DNA of 60,758 nt, from assembly GCA_002104905.1 (NCBI GenBank), contig MCFE01000538.1, forward strand, positions 1 to 60,758. Reading direction: 5' to 3'. The notes under the pieces were generated by a model that made no database searches, had not been told where the DNA came from, and saw only the letters and a list, made by a program, of their open reading frames with translations. The position numbers and the translations under genes were made by a program. The stretch's first letter is position 1; each line of letters opens with the position of its first letter. This document shows, in pieces, positions 31,182 through 42,646 of this stretch. The DNA is from Basidiobolus meristosporus CBS 931.73. Its lineage: Eukaryota > Basidiobolomycota > Basidiobolomycetes > Basidiobolales > Basidiobolaceae.

Positions 31182-34100
31182 ATGTCCGATCAGACGGACC
31201 ACCTCTCGACATCCCCTCTCTTCAGTGAACTTTGCCGGCTCTTCGAATCTGTTGCAGCGAAGAATGTGTGGGACTGGAAGAGACAGAAATTGGAGAGATT
31301 TATTCAGGTCCCTAGATTTTCAAGTAACTTCCACTACAAAGGCCATTGCTAAACCTAACCATAGAGCTGGCGAAGGAGATACGACATGTTTTTTCCTGTC
31401 ATGCGTCTGATGCTCCCGCACGTAAATGCAGCACAGTTTCCTGCATCTGTTTCTTTAGGCTTATGTGCGTTACTTTATACCAGCTAGACAGAGAGCGGAC
31501 GAACTACGGCATGAAGGAGAAAGTCCTGGCGCGAACCTATATTGCTGTTTTAGGCCTTGATAAAGATTCAGACGACGCCAATAATCTGCTAAATTGGCGC
31601 CTTCCTGGGAAAAATCACCAGGTATGTTGAGGCGAGGGCTACTCCTGCATAGAAGCCTGGCTTAACAAGCTGCTCTGAAACAATAAAGAGAACAACCGGC
31701 GATTTTGGGGACGTTCTGTACGAGGTCCTGGTATACCGTTCGGTGGTTGTAGGTAAAGGGAGCCTCACTATAGATGATATCAACGAGCAATTAGATCTCC
31801 TGAACAGATGTGTGAGCAGGTGAGGCCTTATTGAGTTTCATGCACACAGGTAGTAACTCATAGCTATGATAGAGAGGAGGAGCAGGCTATCATAAGCCAT
31901 CTATTTCGATATACCACTGCCGTTGAGCAAAAGTGGATTGCTCGCATTATACTTAAAGGTTACTTCAACTGCGACGATTTCGATCTTTTGCATTACTCAT
32001 AGCGAATACAGAGTTTAGGATTGGCCTCTCGGAGAAGCTTGTGTTTGGGGCCTACCATCCGGATGCCTATAGGCTTTTCAATGTTTGTAGTGACCTCCAA
32101 AAGGTGTGCGAAGATCTAAAGGACCCCGCAATCAGGATCAAAGCTCAGGTAACACGGCCTATTGGGATGGGAATTTGCTTTGACCGCAAGCCTTACGCGT
32201 TTGCTTCAAGGACCTGAGCGTGTTTCATCCTTTCAAGCCCATGCTATCCAAGAGAACTGTTATTTCGAATGTCATCAAGCTCATGAACAACAAGCAATTT
32301 TGGATAGAAGCCAAGTTGGATGGCGAGCGCGTACAACTCCACAAACGTGGGGCCAAATATCAATACTGGACGAGGTAGAGCGTTTTTATCACTATTGATG
32401 GCGGGGCTGTATCGAATCGTTCTTCGCAGGCACTCCAACGATAATACCTCCATGTATGGGTCGAGTCCTTCGAGTGGGTCTTTAACGCCCTATATCCATC
32501 AGCTCTTCAACTCCAAAGCAAAAAAGTAAGTCTCCAGAATACCCGCAATCGTATTCACCTTCTGATTCATAACGCACGGTAGTTGCATATTAGACGGGGA
32601 AATGGTCGCTTACGACCCCCTCCAGGACGCGCTTCTTCCATTCGGTTCTCTAAGGTCTGCTAGCAAAGGTAAAGAGGCGCTCGGCATTCTGGTCGATATA
32701 AGAAATCCAACTGATGTTCCACAAAGATGAAAGCTTGACCCAGCATAAGATCCAGCCATGCTGTATCCTTTTTGTCGCACCCGAGTGACGCTAGACAACC
32801 ACCCAGAACTAGGTATTCCTTAACAGCATGAAGTTATGGTGTTCGATATTGTCTACTGCAACAATACACCAGTGATCGATCAACCACTTTCGGAACGCAG
32901 AAGGCTGCTAAAAAACGTTATCCAGGAACGCGACGGCCATCTTCATATCCTTGAGCACATCGAGGCCACCACAACAAAGGAAATATGTGACGTGATGGAC
33001 CAGGCGATTATTGAAAGGTCGTGAGATTCGATGGGGGGCTGTACCGTATAGCCAAGTCTAATTCCTTTGATAACAGAGGCGAAGGTATCATAGTGAAGAA
33101 TCCACAGGGGACGTACGCACCTAATGATAGAAATTCGAATTGGCTCAAGCTGAAGCCAGAATATGTCGATAGCCTTGCTGATGACTTGGATTTGTTGATA
33201 GTTGGTGTGTCGAAGAAATCGTCGTTTCTGTATGATTCGCACTAACCTGACGAATAGGTGGCTACTACGGGACAGGAAGCCGTGAGGGGCGGATTTCTCG
33301 GTTTCTTTGTGCTGTCCTTGACGACACCTTAACTCTGAGCCAAGAAATGCGGTTGTGTATTTTTAGGGACCTTGTACTCGATGCAACAAAGAGGATTAAT
33401 CATTTTCTTGCAGATTCAAATCTTTCTGTCGTGTAGGCACCGGATACACAATGCAACAGATTGAAAACTTCAAGTTCGTCACTGCTAGCATCGCATCATA
33501 ATCCCCCATCACTAATTCCTATTTCTCAGTTCCATTACCAAGGATCATTGGCTTCCTTATGACGCCCAGAGCCCGCCAACCTGGCTTAATATTGCAAGTA
33601 ATGGTAGAGAAAGACCAGATGTTTATATCTATCCCACACAGTACGTACACCATAACTATCCCCTCAGATCTGGAATGCTGACCCTTTTTCTAGTTCGAAG
33701 ATCGTGCAAGTAAAGGGAGCGGAGGTCATAGCCTCTAGTATGCGGCCCATTGGATAGTATCTGTGAATTAGATGGATTTCTAACAAGCCTTATTAGCCAG
33801 TTACGGGGCCGGCTACACCTTACGGTTTCCCAGGTTCGTCCAATTTCGTGATGATAAAGCGTGGAGAGACGCAATGAAAATCTCAGGTTTGATTGCGAGT
33901 AGCAAAGAAACGGCGAGCCGAGATTAACCTGTGATTGTAAGAGTTGATTCCATTGAGAAAGGAAGCAGCTACTTTGTTTACCAGAAAAGTCAGCGATTTG
34001 TCAATGAGGTAAATCCCACGCACAGGCATCCGTTGTGTTCCCCCGATCTCACGCATCGAACCTAGCAACGAGAAGAGTAAGAGATTACAAAAGCGCAAGG

Positions 34101-35509
34101 TATGGCATTGGAGGCATAGGCGATATACAGTAGCAATATACTTATATGAGCCCTAGAAACCACCTTCCCATTTTCCTTCAAGCTTGACGGGCGCTGTAGC
34201 ATCCAAGGTGGATGCCCTGTCGATGCTATTCGCAGGGAAAGCCTTCTGTATGTCATGTTTTTATACTCTCCATATTCTCAAGTTGATACCGATCCATCAA
34301 TTGCCAGATGTTATGTTTGGGGATGAGGAACATGACAAACACCAAGTAGAAACTTTAATTAAGCTCCACGGAGGCCATTTCTATCAAGATGAAAATGCAC
34401 AAGAGGATACCATCGTGATTTCTGGCATGCTAAGTAGGCATTTACAAACCGAATGTTCGATGCTTATTGCCGCCAGCCCACTAAGCCCCTCGTATATCTA
34501 CTTTACCGCGAGTAGAATGGAGCGTTAGAAATCTGATCAAGCGGGGCACCCACGATATCGTTTTGCCAGCCTGGGTAAAGGAGTGCGTTCAGGAAAGTAC
34601 CGTTCTGCCATTGGAGAAGAAGTACGTTTCCCCCCATGCATTGAGTTGACATCGTTCATTAAGCAATTCGGAAGGCATTTCCTGTTTGCCACATTTGAGA
34701 CAGAGATAGAGTTTTACAGAGGGGTGGACCGTTTTGGAGATAGTTACACGGAAGAGCTGACCAGCGCCGAGTTGAAAAACGTAAGTTCTTTTTCAAAGCC
34801 TAGGTGGAGATTGCTAACTCTGCACCATAACAGATCTTTGCCAAGATGGACGTCTCTGAAGCACTGGACCATCCTCGTGACCTAAAGCGTCGAGCTATCG
34901 AGGAGATCGAACAACGGTACTTTGATTCAGAAAGACTTCCAGGCGGATTGTTTCGACCGTGCATCTGCTACCTTGATCTCTACACAAACCTGAACGATAC
35001 TACGAGCAAATTGGAATATTCAAGGTATTCGCCTACTCGTGAGGGACAGCATTAGGACAGTTGCTGACAACCATTCTAGCTTGACCGCCGTCGAGTACAT
35101 GCTAAGGTTTTATGGCGCGGAAGTATCAGCTGTAATCGACGGAGCAGTGACCCACATAATATGCTCAGATGAGGACTCGAGTCGAGTTGCTCAGATTCGC
35201 AAGTACATTACCAAGTAGGTGACGATCAATGCCAACCACTGGCCTCAGCATTAAACTATGCACCATAGATTCGAGCGAATACCACATCTCGTCACTTCTT
35301 CCTGGGTGTCCGATTCAATCTCGGAAAAGTCGCGCCTGCCGGAACACTGTAAGATGCATTTGGCTTGTTTAACTCGTCAACCGGTAATAACGTTCTCTAT
35401 GGCTTCTTGATTTATAGTATATCAGCCTCAGTGTAGCAACAGCGTTGGAAACAGGTTGAGCGGCTCTACCTGGGGTTTGTCAAGGTTGAAGCGCTTCAAT
35501 CAGCCTTAG
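31182..35509 (+). CDS. LIG4: DNA ligase IV
   Basis: 27 exons, 931 aa: 31182-31307, 31365-31421, 31484-31621, 31689-31819, 31864-31958, 32012-32148, 32211-32374, 32430-32525, 32583-32668, 32727-32762, 32834-33017, 33077-33204, 33258-33351, 33414-33473, 33530-33640, 33694-33737, 33797-33886, 33942-34008, 34066-34099, 34157-34247, 34308-34424, 34516-34621, 34675-34780, 34834-35024, 35080-35214, 35269-35348, 35418-35509. It seals breaks in non-homologous end joining. The N-terminal domain holds DRERTNYGMKEK. The adenylation motif is EAKLDGER (Lys263). NCILDGEMVAYD, EGIIVKNP, NWLKLKPEYV and CRVGTGYT are further ligase motifs. Two BRCT domains follow, with an XRCC4/Lif1-binding linker between (RFGDSYTEELT). 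Length matches ligase IV (about 900-950). The exon 21-22 joint uses a GC donor. The linker exons 19-20 are the least certain. Confidence 0.92.
32763..32833 (+). other. U12-type GT-AG intron
   Basis: The donor GTATCCTTTT is the exact U12 GT-AG consensus. TTCCTTAAC at 32816-32824 is the exact U12 branch consensus, with the branch A ten bases before the AG end. Removing the intron joins QPCF with MVFDIVYCNN, the position where ligase IV proteins continue without a break. Confidence 0.92.
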
Positions 35510-35806
35510 GCATATTTCCTCAGGGCGAAAGAATGGTGTTGATAACCATCTCAACTCTTACAAGGGCCCATATTGGTGCAGAACCAGGAAGTATTGGTTG
35601 ATGGTCTTGGGCAAGCCCGCATCGATATTGTTAGCAGCGCAGCAGCCTCAGACTGATTGAATGTTCGCATAGTCAAAGATTTCCATATATTCGTACATAA
35701 AGTGATGATTTATTACACTTTTATGAGGGAAGAATGAATGGGTGTTACTTCATGTAAGTACAGGGATGGTGAGGTGATGATGAGGATGAATGTGTGGGGT
35801 GAATAT

Positions 35807-37213
35807 TTACTGTGAGTACTGTTTCGCGAGGATCTTGCCGATGGTTTGCAACTGGATGTTGCTTGTGCCTTCATAAATCGCACCAATCTTACTGTCGCGA
35901 AGGAACTTCTCAACTGGGAACTCGCGAGTAAATCCCACTCCACCCATCCACTCAACACACTTGGATGCAGTTCTCTCAGCAACCTGTGAGGCATATAATT
36001 TCGCCATGGCAGCTTCCTTCACGAAGTTCAAGCCTTGCTCTCTCATTCTGGCGGTATTATAGGTCAAAAGACGAGCACACTCGATCTCGGTTGCGATCTG
36101 GGCATATTGGAACTGCAAGCCCTGGAATTGACCGATGGGTTGGCCAAATTGCTTGCGTTGGAACAGATATGGCATGGTGGCATTGAACGCACCCTGGGCA
36201 AGACCGACCATCTGAGCAGCAATACCGATACGGCCCTCGTTTAACATTTCAATGGCATATTTGTATCCTTTGCCGACCTCGCCAATCACATTCTCTTTGG
36301 GAACCTTGACATTATCGAAGTTCAAGCCGCAAGTGGATGAGGCGCGGATTCCAAGCTTCGACTCCTTCTTGGCGATCTCAATACCCATCTCGCGTTCGAC
36401 TAGGAAGCATGTGATCCCCTTGTAGCCCTTGGATGGATCAACATTGGCAAACACCACAAAGATACCGGCTTCAAGGGAATTGGAGATCCACATCTTGGAG
36501 CCATTGAGCAAATAATGGTCGCCACAGTCCTCCGCACGTGTGGTCAGAGAGAAGGCATCACTTCCAGCACCAGCTTCGGAGAGACAGAAGGAACCGACCT
36601 TCTCGGTAGCCAGCTGTGGAAGGTACTTTTCTTTCAGATACTCGGAGCCGTGATCATTCAGGATTCGATTGATCAGAGTGTTATGGATATCACACATGGC
36701 ACTGACCGATGGGTCCACCTTGGCCAATTCCTCAATGACGATCACCGCAGAGAGGAAGGAGCCATTGGCGCCACCATACTCCGATTTGGTTTCCACACCC
36801 ATCAGACCATTGTCGAAAAGACCTTTGATGACCTCGGGGTCCATGGTTTCTTTTTCGTCCATCTCCGCCACTTTGGGGAGGATCTTTTCGGTGGCATATC
36901 TGGCGACTACGAAGGATTGCTGGTTGGTAAGTCTGTTCTCAAGAATACGATGCGGATCAGGTAAGCGATATACATACCGACGTCACGGAACATCTCCTCT
37001 TCTTCAGTAAAGCTGTAGAGCGAGGTGGGCTGATTCGCCACATTGTGGGTGTTGGAGAAGAACCTAGTAACCTTAGTTAACAGTTATCGAAATCGATTCA
37101 AGCTTGAGAAGGACGCCATACCTGGAAGACTGGGAAGTGAAGGCTGGTGCCCAAGTACGGAGTCTTCTGATAGAAGGGCTAAGGTTTCTACGAAGGATGG
37201 CGAAGGAAGACAT
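35807..37213 (-). CDS. short/branched-chain acyl-CoA dehydrogenase, mitochondrial
   Basis: Three exons: 37122-37213, 36978-37063 and 35807-36906 (425 aa). It oxidises a short or 2-methyl-branched acyl-CoA with FAD, passing electrons to ETF; closest to the ACADSB type. The N-ter [21 protein letters not shown] is a typical mitochondrial presequence. [23 protein letters not shown] begins the helical domain. [13 protein letters not shown] and [13 protein letters not shown] bind flavin and substrate. The catalytic Glu is in IYEGTSNIQ (Glu405). The exon 2-3 joint at 36906 was chosen because it preserves the spacing of the family exactly; a nearer CAG breaks the frame. Presence suggests isoleucine or short-chain fatty acid breakdown. 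Confidence 0.93.
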
Positions 37214-38653
37214 ACTACTAGCAAGCCACTAGAACAGGAAGGAGAAAAGGATTACGACCTGTGGCATTATGGCATGACTCCTCTTTTAATAACATAGTCC
37301 CACGGATGATAACCAATAGGATAGCGTGTGGAATTTTTCTGTTCTGACGATGTTGGCTGGAGGGATGTCACGGTGTCAGCACACTCATTTAGATCTCCAC
37401 CTATCTTAATACCCACACACATCCGTACACATCCCATCGGTTTTCTCACCAATTGCGGCCTCCATTAAAGACCACCCCCCTTCCCACTGGCATCGCCCAG
37501 GATATCCCGAGCCCAAGCCTAGCGGCATGGTGGAGTTGGCGGAGCTTTCGGCCCTCATGTCTGCTCTTTTGCCAGAGGGCTGTCTAAGGAAGGTTAGCAC
37601 TTTCCTCTCAACATGGCGACCGTGAGAACATATTCCACATATAGATGGCCACTACGTGGCCCTCATCAGTGCTGATAGCAGTGTGTTTTGTGGAAACTTT
37701 CCCACGAGTCGGGTTAGGATAGTCCCATTATGTGAGCTTAGAGGGGATGGGCCATTCTCCGATGGGATTGGAGAGATCATGTGTTTTGGAGAGGTCTTGA
37801 AATTGTCAATTTCGTGCTTTTACGGAGGGGAGTCTGATTGACCTGACTTCATACTGTTGCACCGTATCATCAGATGAGTGGCTGACAAGAGAATCTTCCC
37901 ACGATCTTTCCTCCAGACCAAGCGATTGGTGACGTGACGGTGGATTCTTTATTGAATCCCTGGTTGAAAAATGCCTAAGCAATGGGTTGATCTGTGGCGA
38001 GGCAACCAAGAATGAAGACGGGGTACGACCTGATTTATTTCACGATGTGTGATTGGCCCCCTGCGCATTGCGAGTGCATATTCCAACCTCCATCAACCTG
38101 TGGAAATCAGGCTGAGCTCGCTCATGACGATCACACACACCTTATTTACAGTATATAGGGGTTTCTACTTGAGCCCCCTATCGCAGCATTGCCGACCACT
38201 CAACCCAGAGCTGGTTTGTTTTGGGGACACCCATCCTACTTGCACTGGCTTGGTGTTCTTTGAAAAAGTGATGAATCGTGGCCCTGGTTTGGCTGCATCA
38301 AGGGCACCCCGACAGCAAGACCCCAGCCTCAGTGTGGGTATGGATTAATCGCTCAGGGGAAGCACACCAGCTCCTCGGGAGATGGGCGTTGCTGAGGAAC
38401 TTGTTGGTTTACAAGCTGCCGGCTCCTTGAGGGGGTCATTCACATTATGCTTTGGCAGAGTGTGTCAGAGACTATATCTGAGGGTTGTCACAAGCCTTCA
38501 AAGTGTACCCCATGTCTGTGGCATTGCCATAGACTGCCAAGTCTTACAATTCTTCAAGCTGTTTATTTCTATCCATAAATCTAAGGTATAATGAGGTGCA
38601 TTCAGATTGAAATGTGTCGGAGTGCAAATGGTTTGGGGCAGGGATTGGCTAGC
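37214..38653. other. mostly gene-free, possible small gene
   Basis: A forward pair of segments (about 37531-37593 and 37655-37841) has coding-like composition, including GHYVALISADSSVFCGNFP. The two frames do not join at the visible splice sites, so no model is offered. The rest shows nothing. Confidence 0.4.
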
Positions 38654-40852
38654 TTAACGGCTCTGGACACTTTCGCTATCCTCATCGAATTCCTCGTAGT
38701 TGGGGAATATTTTCTCGCCTACTTCTGCGATGGTTTTAACTAGCTCATCCACCTCATCGAAGGTTAGGCGCGGGTGGGTGATGATCCTAAAGAAGATTGG
38801 CAATGGCTCGGGATGATGGAGAGGGGCATAATCAAACTAGAGCACAGCAAGATTGGTGACATTATCCAGCCGACATGTGGCAACATTCTTCGCACACTTA
38901 CCATAAATCTACCAGATCTCCTCATATAAGCATGGATCTCCTTGGTTACTTGAGCTAGATGGTTGCCGAATACCTCCGCATTGATCTTCTCAAGCGACAA
39001 ATCCAATGATTCCGGGATATACCTGAAGTCGTAGAATTCAGTGGCCGGGAAGTGATGCTTTGGCATTGATGGAAGAGCCTACCAGAAACACACATTCAAA
39101 TTGACAGGTTTAGCAACCAGGCGGAAGCGTGGGTGCTCTGAAAGCTTATGGTACATGTATTGTGCCAAATCAAACCCACGATCAACCCTGATCTCGAATC
39201 CCTGTATGAAGTTGTTTTGGGGTTAGAACAAGTAGAATCTGGTGCATCATCCCTAATATTGGCGATCGGTTTCACCTTGGCTCCCCGATACTTCCATGCC
39301 AAAAACATCTTCACAGCGTCTGGTCGACGTCCACACCCGACAGTACCATCCCCAAGGTCGTAATGCTCTCCGTGGAATAGGTATTCCGCGTTCAATGCAT
39401 TGAACTTCTGTAAGACGTGGGGATCTTTGGTAAGGAGATACGAGCATTGCAGCGGAATGCCAAGCATCTTGTGAGGATTGATGGTGTAAGAGTCGGCCTA
39501 AACGTTCGATGGGAATCCATGGTTATATCTACGAAGTCGATCCGTAAAACAAGCTAACTTGGCAGAAATACCAGTTCCGATCCATCGATCAAATGCCGGA
39601 GTTTGTTGGAAAACATGACTGAGCCTCCCCAGCTCCCGTCGACATGAAACCAAAGACCGTACTTTTGGCAGATAGCGCCAATTGCCCTTAGGGGATCGAA
39701 AGCTCCCTATTGAACAATGGTGAGTGCCAGGATAGCTTTTGCGTCGTGGCTGTGGCCGTGGCCGATCCATACCAATACTGTTGTCCCAGCAGTGCCATTA
39801 ACAAAAAAGGGAGATTCACCACGGGAAATGGATTGCTGGATGCACTTTTCTAGAAAAGATCGATTATATCAGCGAGACTGGCTAATCCATCGGCCCATGT
39901 CGTCGATTTACCAAGCTCCTCAGGAATCATTGTTCCGTGGTCCGTACAGGGCACACTAATGAGATGGTCAGTCCCAATACCCATCATGATTGCTGCCTTC
40001 TCAAAGGAATAATGGCTATGTGCGGATGTGAACATCGTTAGGACCTCACCACGACGAAATCCTTCCTAGACCCCTGGTTAGAAATGCTCCCAAGATGAGA
40101 GATCACGCCGCATCGTTACCCGTTTGATGTGAGGAAACTTCCGATTTCGCGCTGTTATAACGGCCAGTTGATTCGAAGCAGATCCGCCGGGGCATGTAAT
40201 ACCACTGCCATCCTTGATTGACGTTTGCTTAGTTAAAGCCAAGATGCGAGTGACGCACGAAGCATACTTTAAATCCAATAAACTCTGCCATCTTCCGAGA
40301 TGTTTTGATTTCCATCATGGTGGTTACTGGAGATACGTGGTACACATGGTTGTTTGAATTCAAGACGCCTAGAATCAACTCGCTGATGACGCCTATTGAA
40401 CAAGCAAACCTGGCAGTCAGCCACTGCCCTCCAGCAACAAAAAGCGGGAAAAATACCGATGGGATCCGTGCCGGAATAAAGTTTATCAATAAATCTGTTG
40501 TTCCACGACCGAACACTACATATCGACCGCAACGGTTAATAGTGACTGGTGGCAATATTGCTCTAGACGGCGTACCTATATCTCAGCATTCCTTGAATGG
40601 TATCCAATATCCCTTCTGGACCAACCCCTTTTTCGGTCAACTCGAAGTCGAAGATTTTCTCAAGCTCTTGGGGAGAGTGAGGGTCGATAACCGAAACGCC
40701 TTCTTGTTGGCACTGGTTGACATCTGAAAATGAAATGAAATTGAGTTACCTATCCTCCATCAAGCCAAAAGAAATGCCGACGTACATTCTACTAGAACGT
40801 CCTTGGTTTCATTCAAGAGTTGGTCTAGCTCGACAGCGTCGTTGGAAGTCAT
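38654..40852 (-). CDS. PLP-dependent decarboxylase (glutamate/cysteine-sulfinate type)
   Basis: Twelve exons: 40786-40852, 40576-40723, 40457-40494, 40268-40392, 40120-40212, 39912-40065, 39773-39849, 39572-39706, 39276-39497, 39083-39201, 38902-39022, 38654-38836 (493 aa). It is a group II decarboxylase of the GAD/CSAD subgroup: FIDKLYSGTDPIGVISELI, VYHVSPVTTMMEI, GITCPGGSASNQLAV, SAHSHYSFEKAA, FFVNGTAGTTVLGAFDP, WFHVDGSWGG (PLP-stacking Asp), and the PLP lysine in INPHKMLGIPLQCS (Lys289). GDGTVGCGRRPDAVKMFLAWKYRG also fits GAD/CSAD. The substrate could be glutamate, aspartate or cysteine sulfinate; sequence alone does not settle it. Note SWGG where animal GAD has AWGG. Confidence 0.9.
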
Positions 40853-41695
40853 GGAAAAGGAGCAGCAGAGTTTAAAGCCACAAGGGTGGATAGTGAACGA
40901 GGAGGTAGCAGAGGAGTATGCTTTGGCTTCGAGTATTGACCAGTCCTGGTAACCGAGCCTAGTCTGAAAAAGTACCCAATGAAAGAGACAGCAATACCCG
41001 TCAGTGGTCGTTTAAAGTAGGTAGACGATTGATCTCCCCCAATTATCATTAGTAAGATGAAAAGCACCTTTCGCCGAAAGTGGCACCGACTATTCCTCAA
41101 TGTGACTTCAAAACTAACCAAAATCCCTGGTCATATCCAATGGTATGCTGCATAGAGCGATCGAGGTTATTCGCTACCAATGTGAGCCGATTCTCATAAG
41201 CAATCTCACCGTTATCTGCCGGATCAATTTAACATCTGGAATTGGTGTACATAATCATAATTGATGGTTGAGACTTGCACGGGATCCACCTTCTTGACCT
41301 ATGAAATAGTACATTGTGGTTGGAAGAGTGGAGGATGCTGCGCCAAAAGAACGGGTTTCAGCTTCATCGCGAGATGGGTGCCAACTATGAGCTAATGGAT
41401 CTCGCGCCATCTCGAAAGGGGCTCCGGGGAATTGACTCTACATTACGACATGGTTCCAAGAATGACGGCGTTCGAGTTTACGCTGAAACCATGAGGTGCA
41501 TTGCCCTACTGTGCTCGGCGAGATAGGCCGACAAAGCTGCACATGGGCTCCGTGGGTTGATGAGATATTTCCTAAGAGTTTCGGGTCGGTTTATTTTGAG
41601 GTTGTGTAGTTACAAAAGCGCTTCTATAGTATAACGTCCGAGGAGGGGGTGGGAGGTGGGACACATGCAGGTCGATTAAGATGATGGTACCGGGT
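40853..41695. other. intergenic
   Basis: No gene supported. It probably contains the promoter of the decarboxylase gene and the 3' end of FAD synthase. A forward frame at 41314-41526 is not protein-like. Confidence 0.55.
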
Positions 41696-42646
41696 CTAGC
41701 GTCCATCCCTTTCTTGATTGCCGTTCACCAATTTCCAGGCTGGATCGAACCCACATGATCTCTCGTCATTTCGTAAGTTAGGGTTGGGAAATGTGTTGTT
41801 GACACACCCTAGTGAAGTATATCTAAAAGCGAGATAAGCGCCTGACCCTTCCCAAGGTTGAATCTCAACTTACCCAATGTTGTAGAGTGGACAGTAAGGG
41901 ACCTGGAGATCTAACAGGAAATCCCAGATATCACTGTAGTCCCAGTCAATAATAGGGTGAATGCGCATCATCGTTGGCCAACCCGGATCTGTTGGCAGGA
42001 AATGGGTCAGCTTAGCTGTCGTTGAAAGGAGGCATGTCAGTAAGGGCAGCGTGCGTCGAGTTCGGTGACGATGTGAAAATACCTCCATGAGGATCTGTTC
42101 TTCTGGTGCCGACCAATACAGCCTTTATTTCCGGCCTTTGGTCGAGGTAAGACTGCAATCCTTGTTTCATTGGGCCTGGTGTGCTAATGAGATCCAAACC
42201 GTAGTTACGAACGCAGTCTTGTACGAACTCCTCAACTTCATCGAAGGGTCGTGGAGTTCTGACATACACCGATTTTATCTTGCTATGTAAAAAACTACCC
42301 CGATTCCCTCCACTTTGAAGATGTCTTTGGTAGATCACTGCGGCCAACAAGTGAAGCAGTACGGTGCAGTCTTTACCGCCATTGAAGCTTATGGCCAGGC
42401 CATTCGAACTTTCCGAGCACTGGTTAGGTGGGGATCAAATATGCAACACAGAAAAGCGGGAACATACCCGTACAGGTCCAAAGCTCTCTCCATGACCTGA
42501 AGTGCCTCAAGGGTCCTCGACCCGACTGAAGTGTCGAGTTTGCTTAGTTCGTAAACTTTCTTATGGATGCTCTCGAAGTCATAGCAGTCACAACCGTTGG
42601 CGTGGTATGCTGAAGTTGTACCAAGGTCCCTTTTGAACTCGACCAT
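41696..42646 (-). CDS. FAD1: FAD synthase (FMN adenylyltransferase)
   Basis: Four exons: 42468-42646, 42083-42408, 41874-42015 and 41696-41822 (257 aa). It transfers AMP from ATP to FMN to form FAD, the cofactor of the acyl-CoA dehydrogenase 5 kb away and many other enzymes. It is the PAPS-reductase-like fungal/animal type: [18 protein letters not shown] is the PP-loop, [16 protein letters not shown] and [19 protein letters not shown] are core motifs, and YTSLG, NNTFPNP and [11 protein letters not shown] close it. No N-terminal molybdopterin-binding domain is present, as in yeast Fad1. The acceptor for exon 2 is GGAAAG at 42408/42409. Confidence 0.93.

Noticed and set aside
40229-40555. Long reverse frame reading through decarboxylase introns
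   Set aside because: It merges exon 4 with intron sequence; the family spacing DPIGVISELI shows a 64-base intron is removed at 40393-40456.
41740-41755. tRNA T-loop-like GGTTCGATCC on the reverse strand
   Set aside because: It encodes GFDPAW at the end of FAD synthase, and no cloverleaf can be formed around it.
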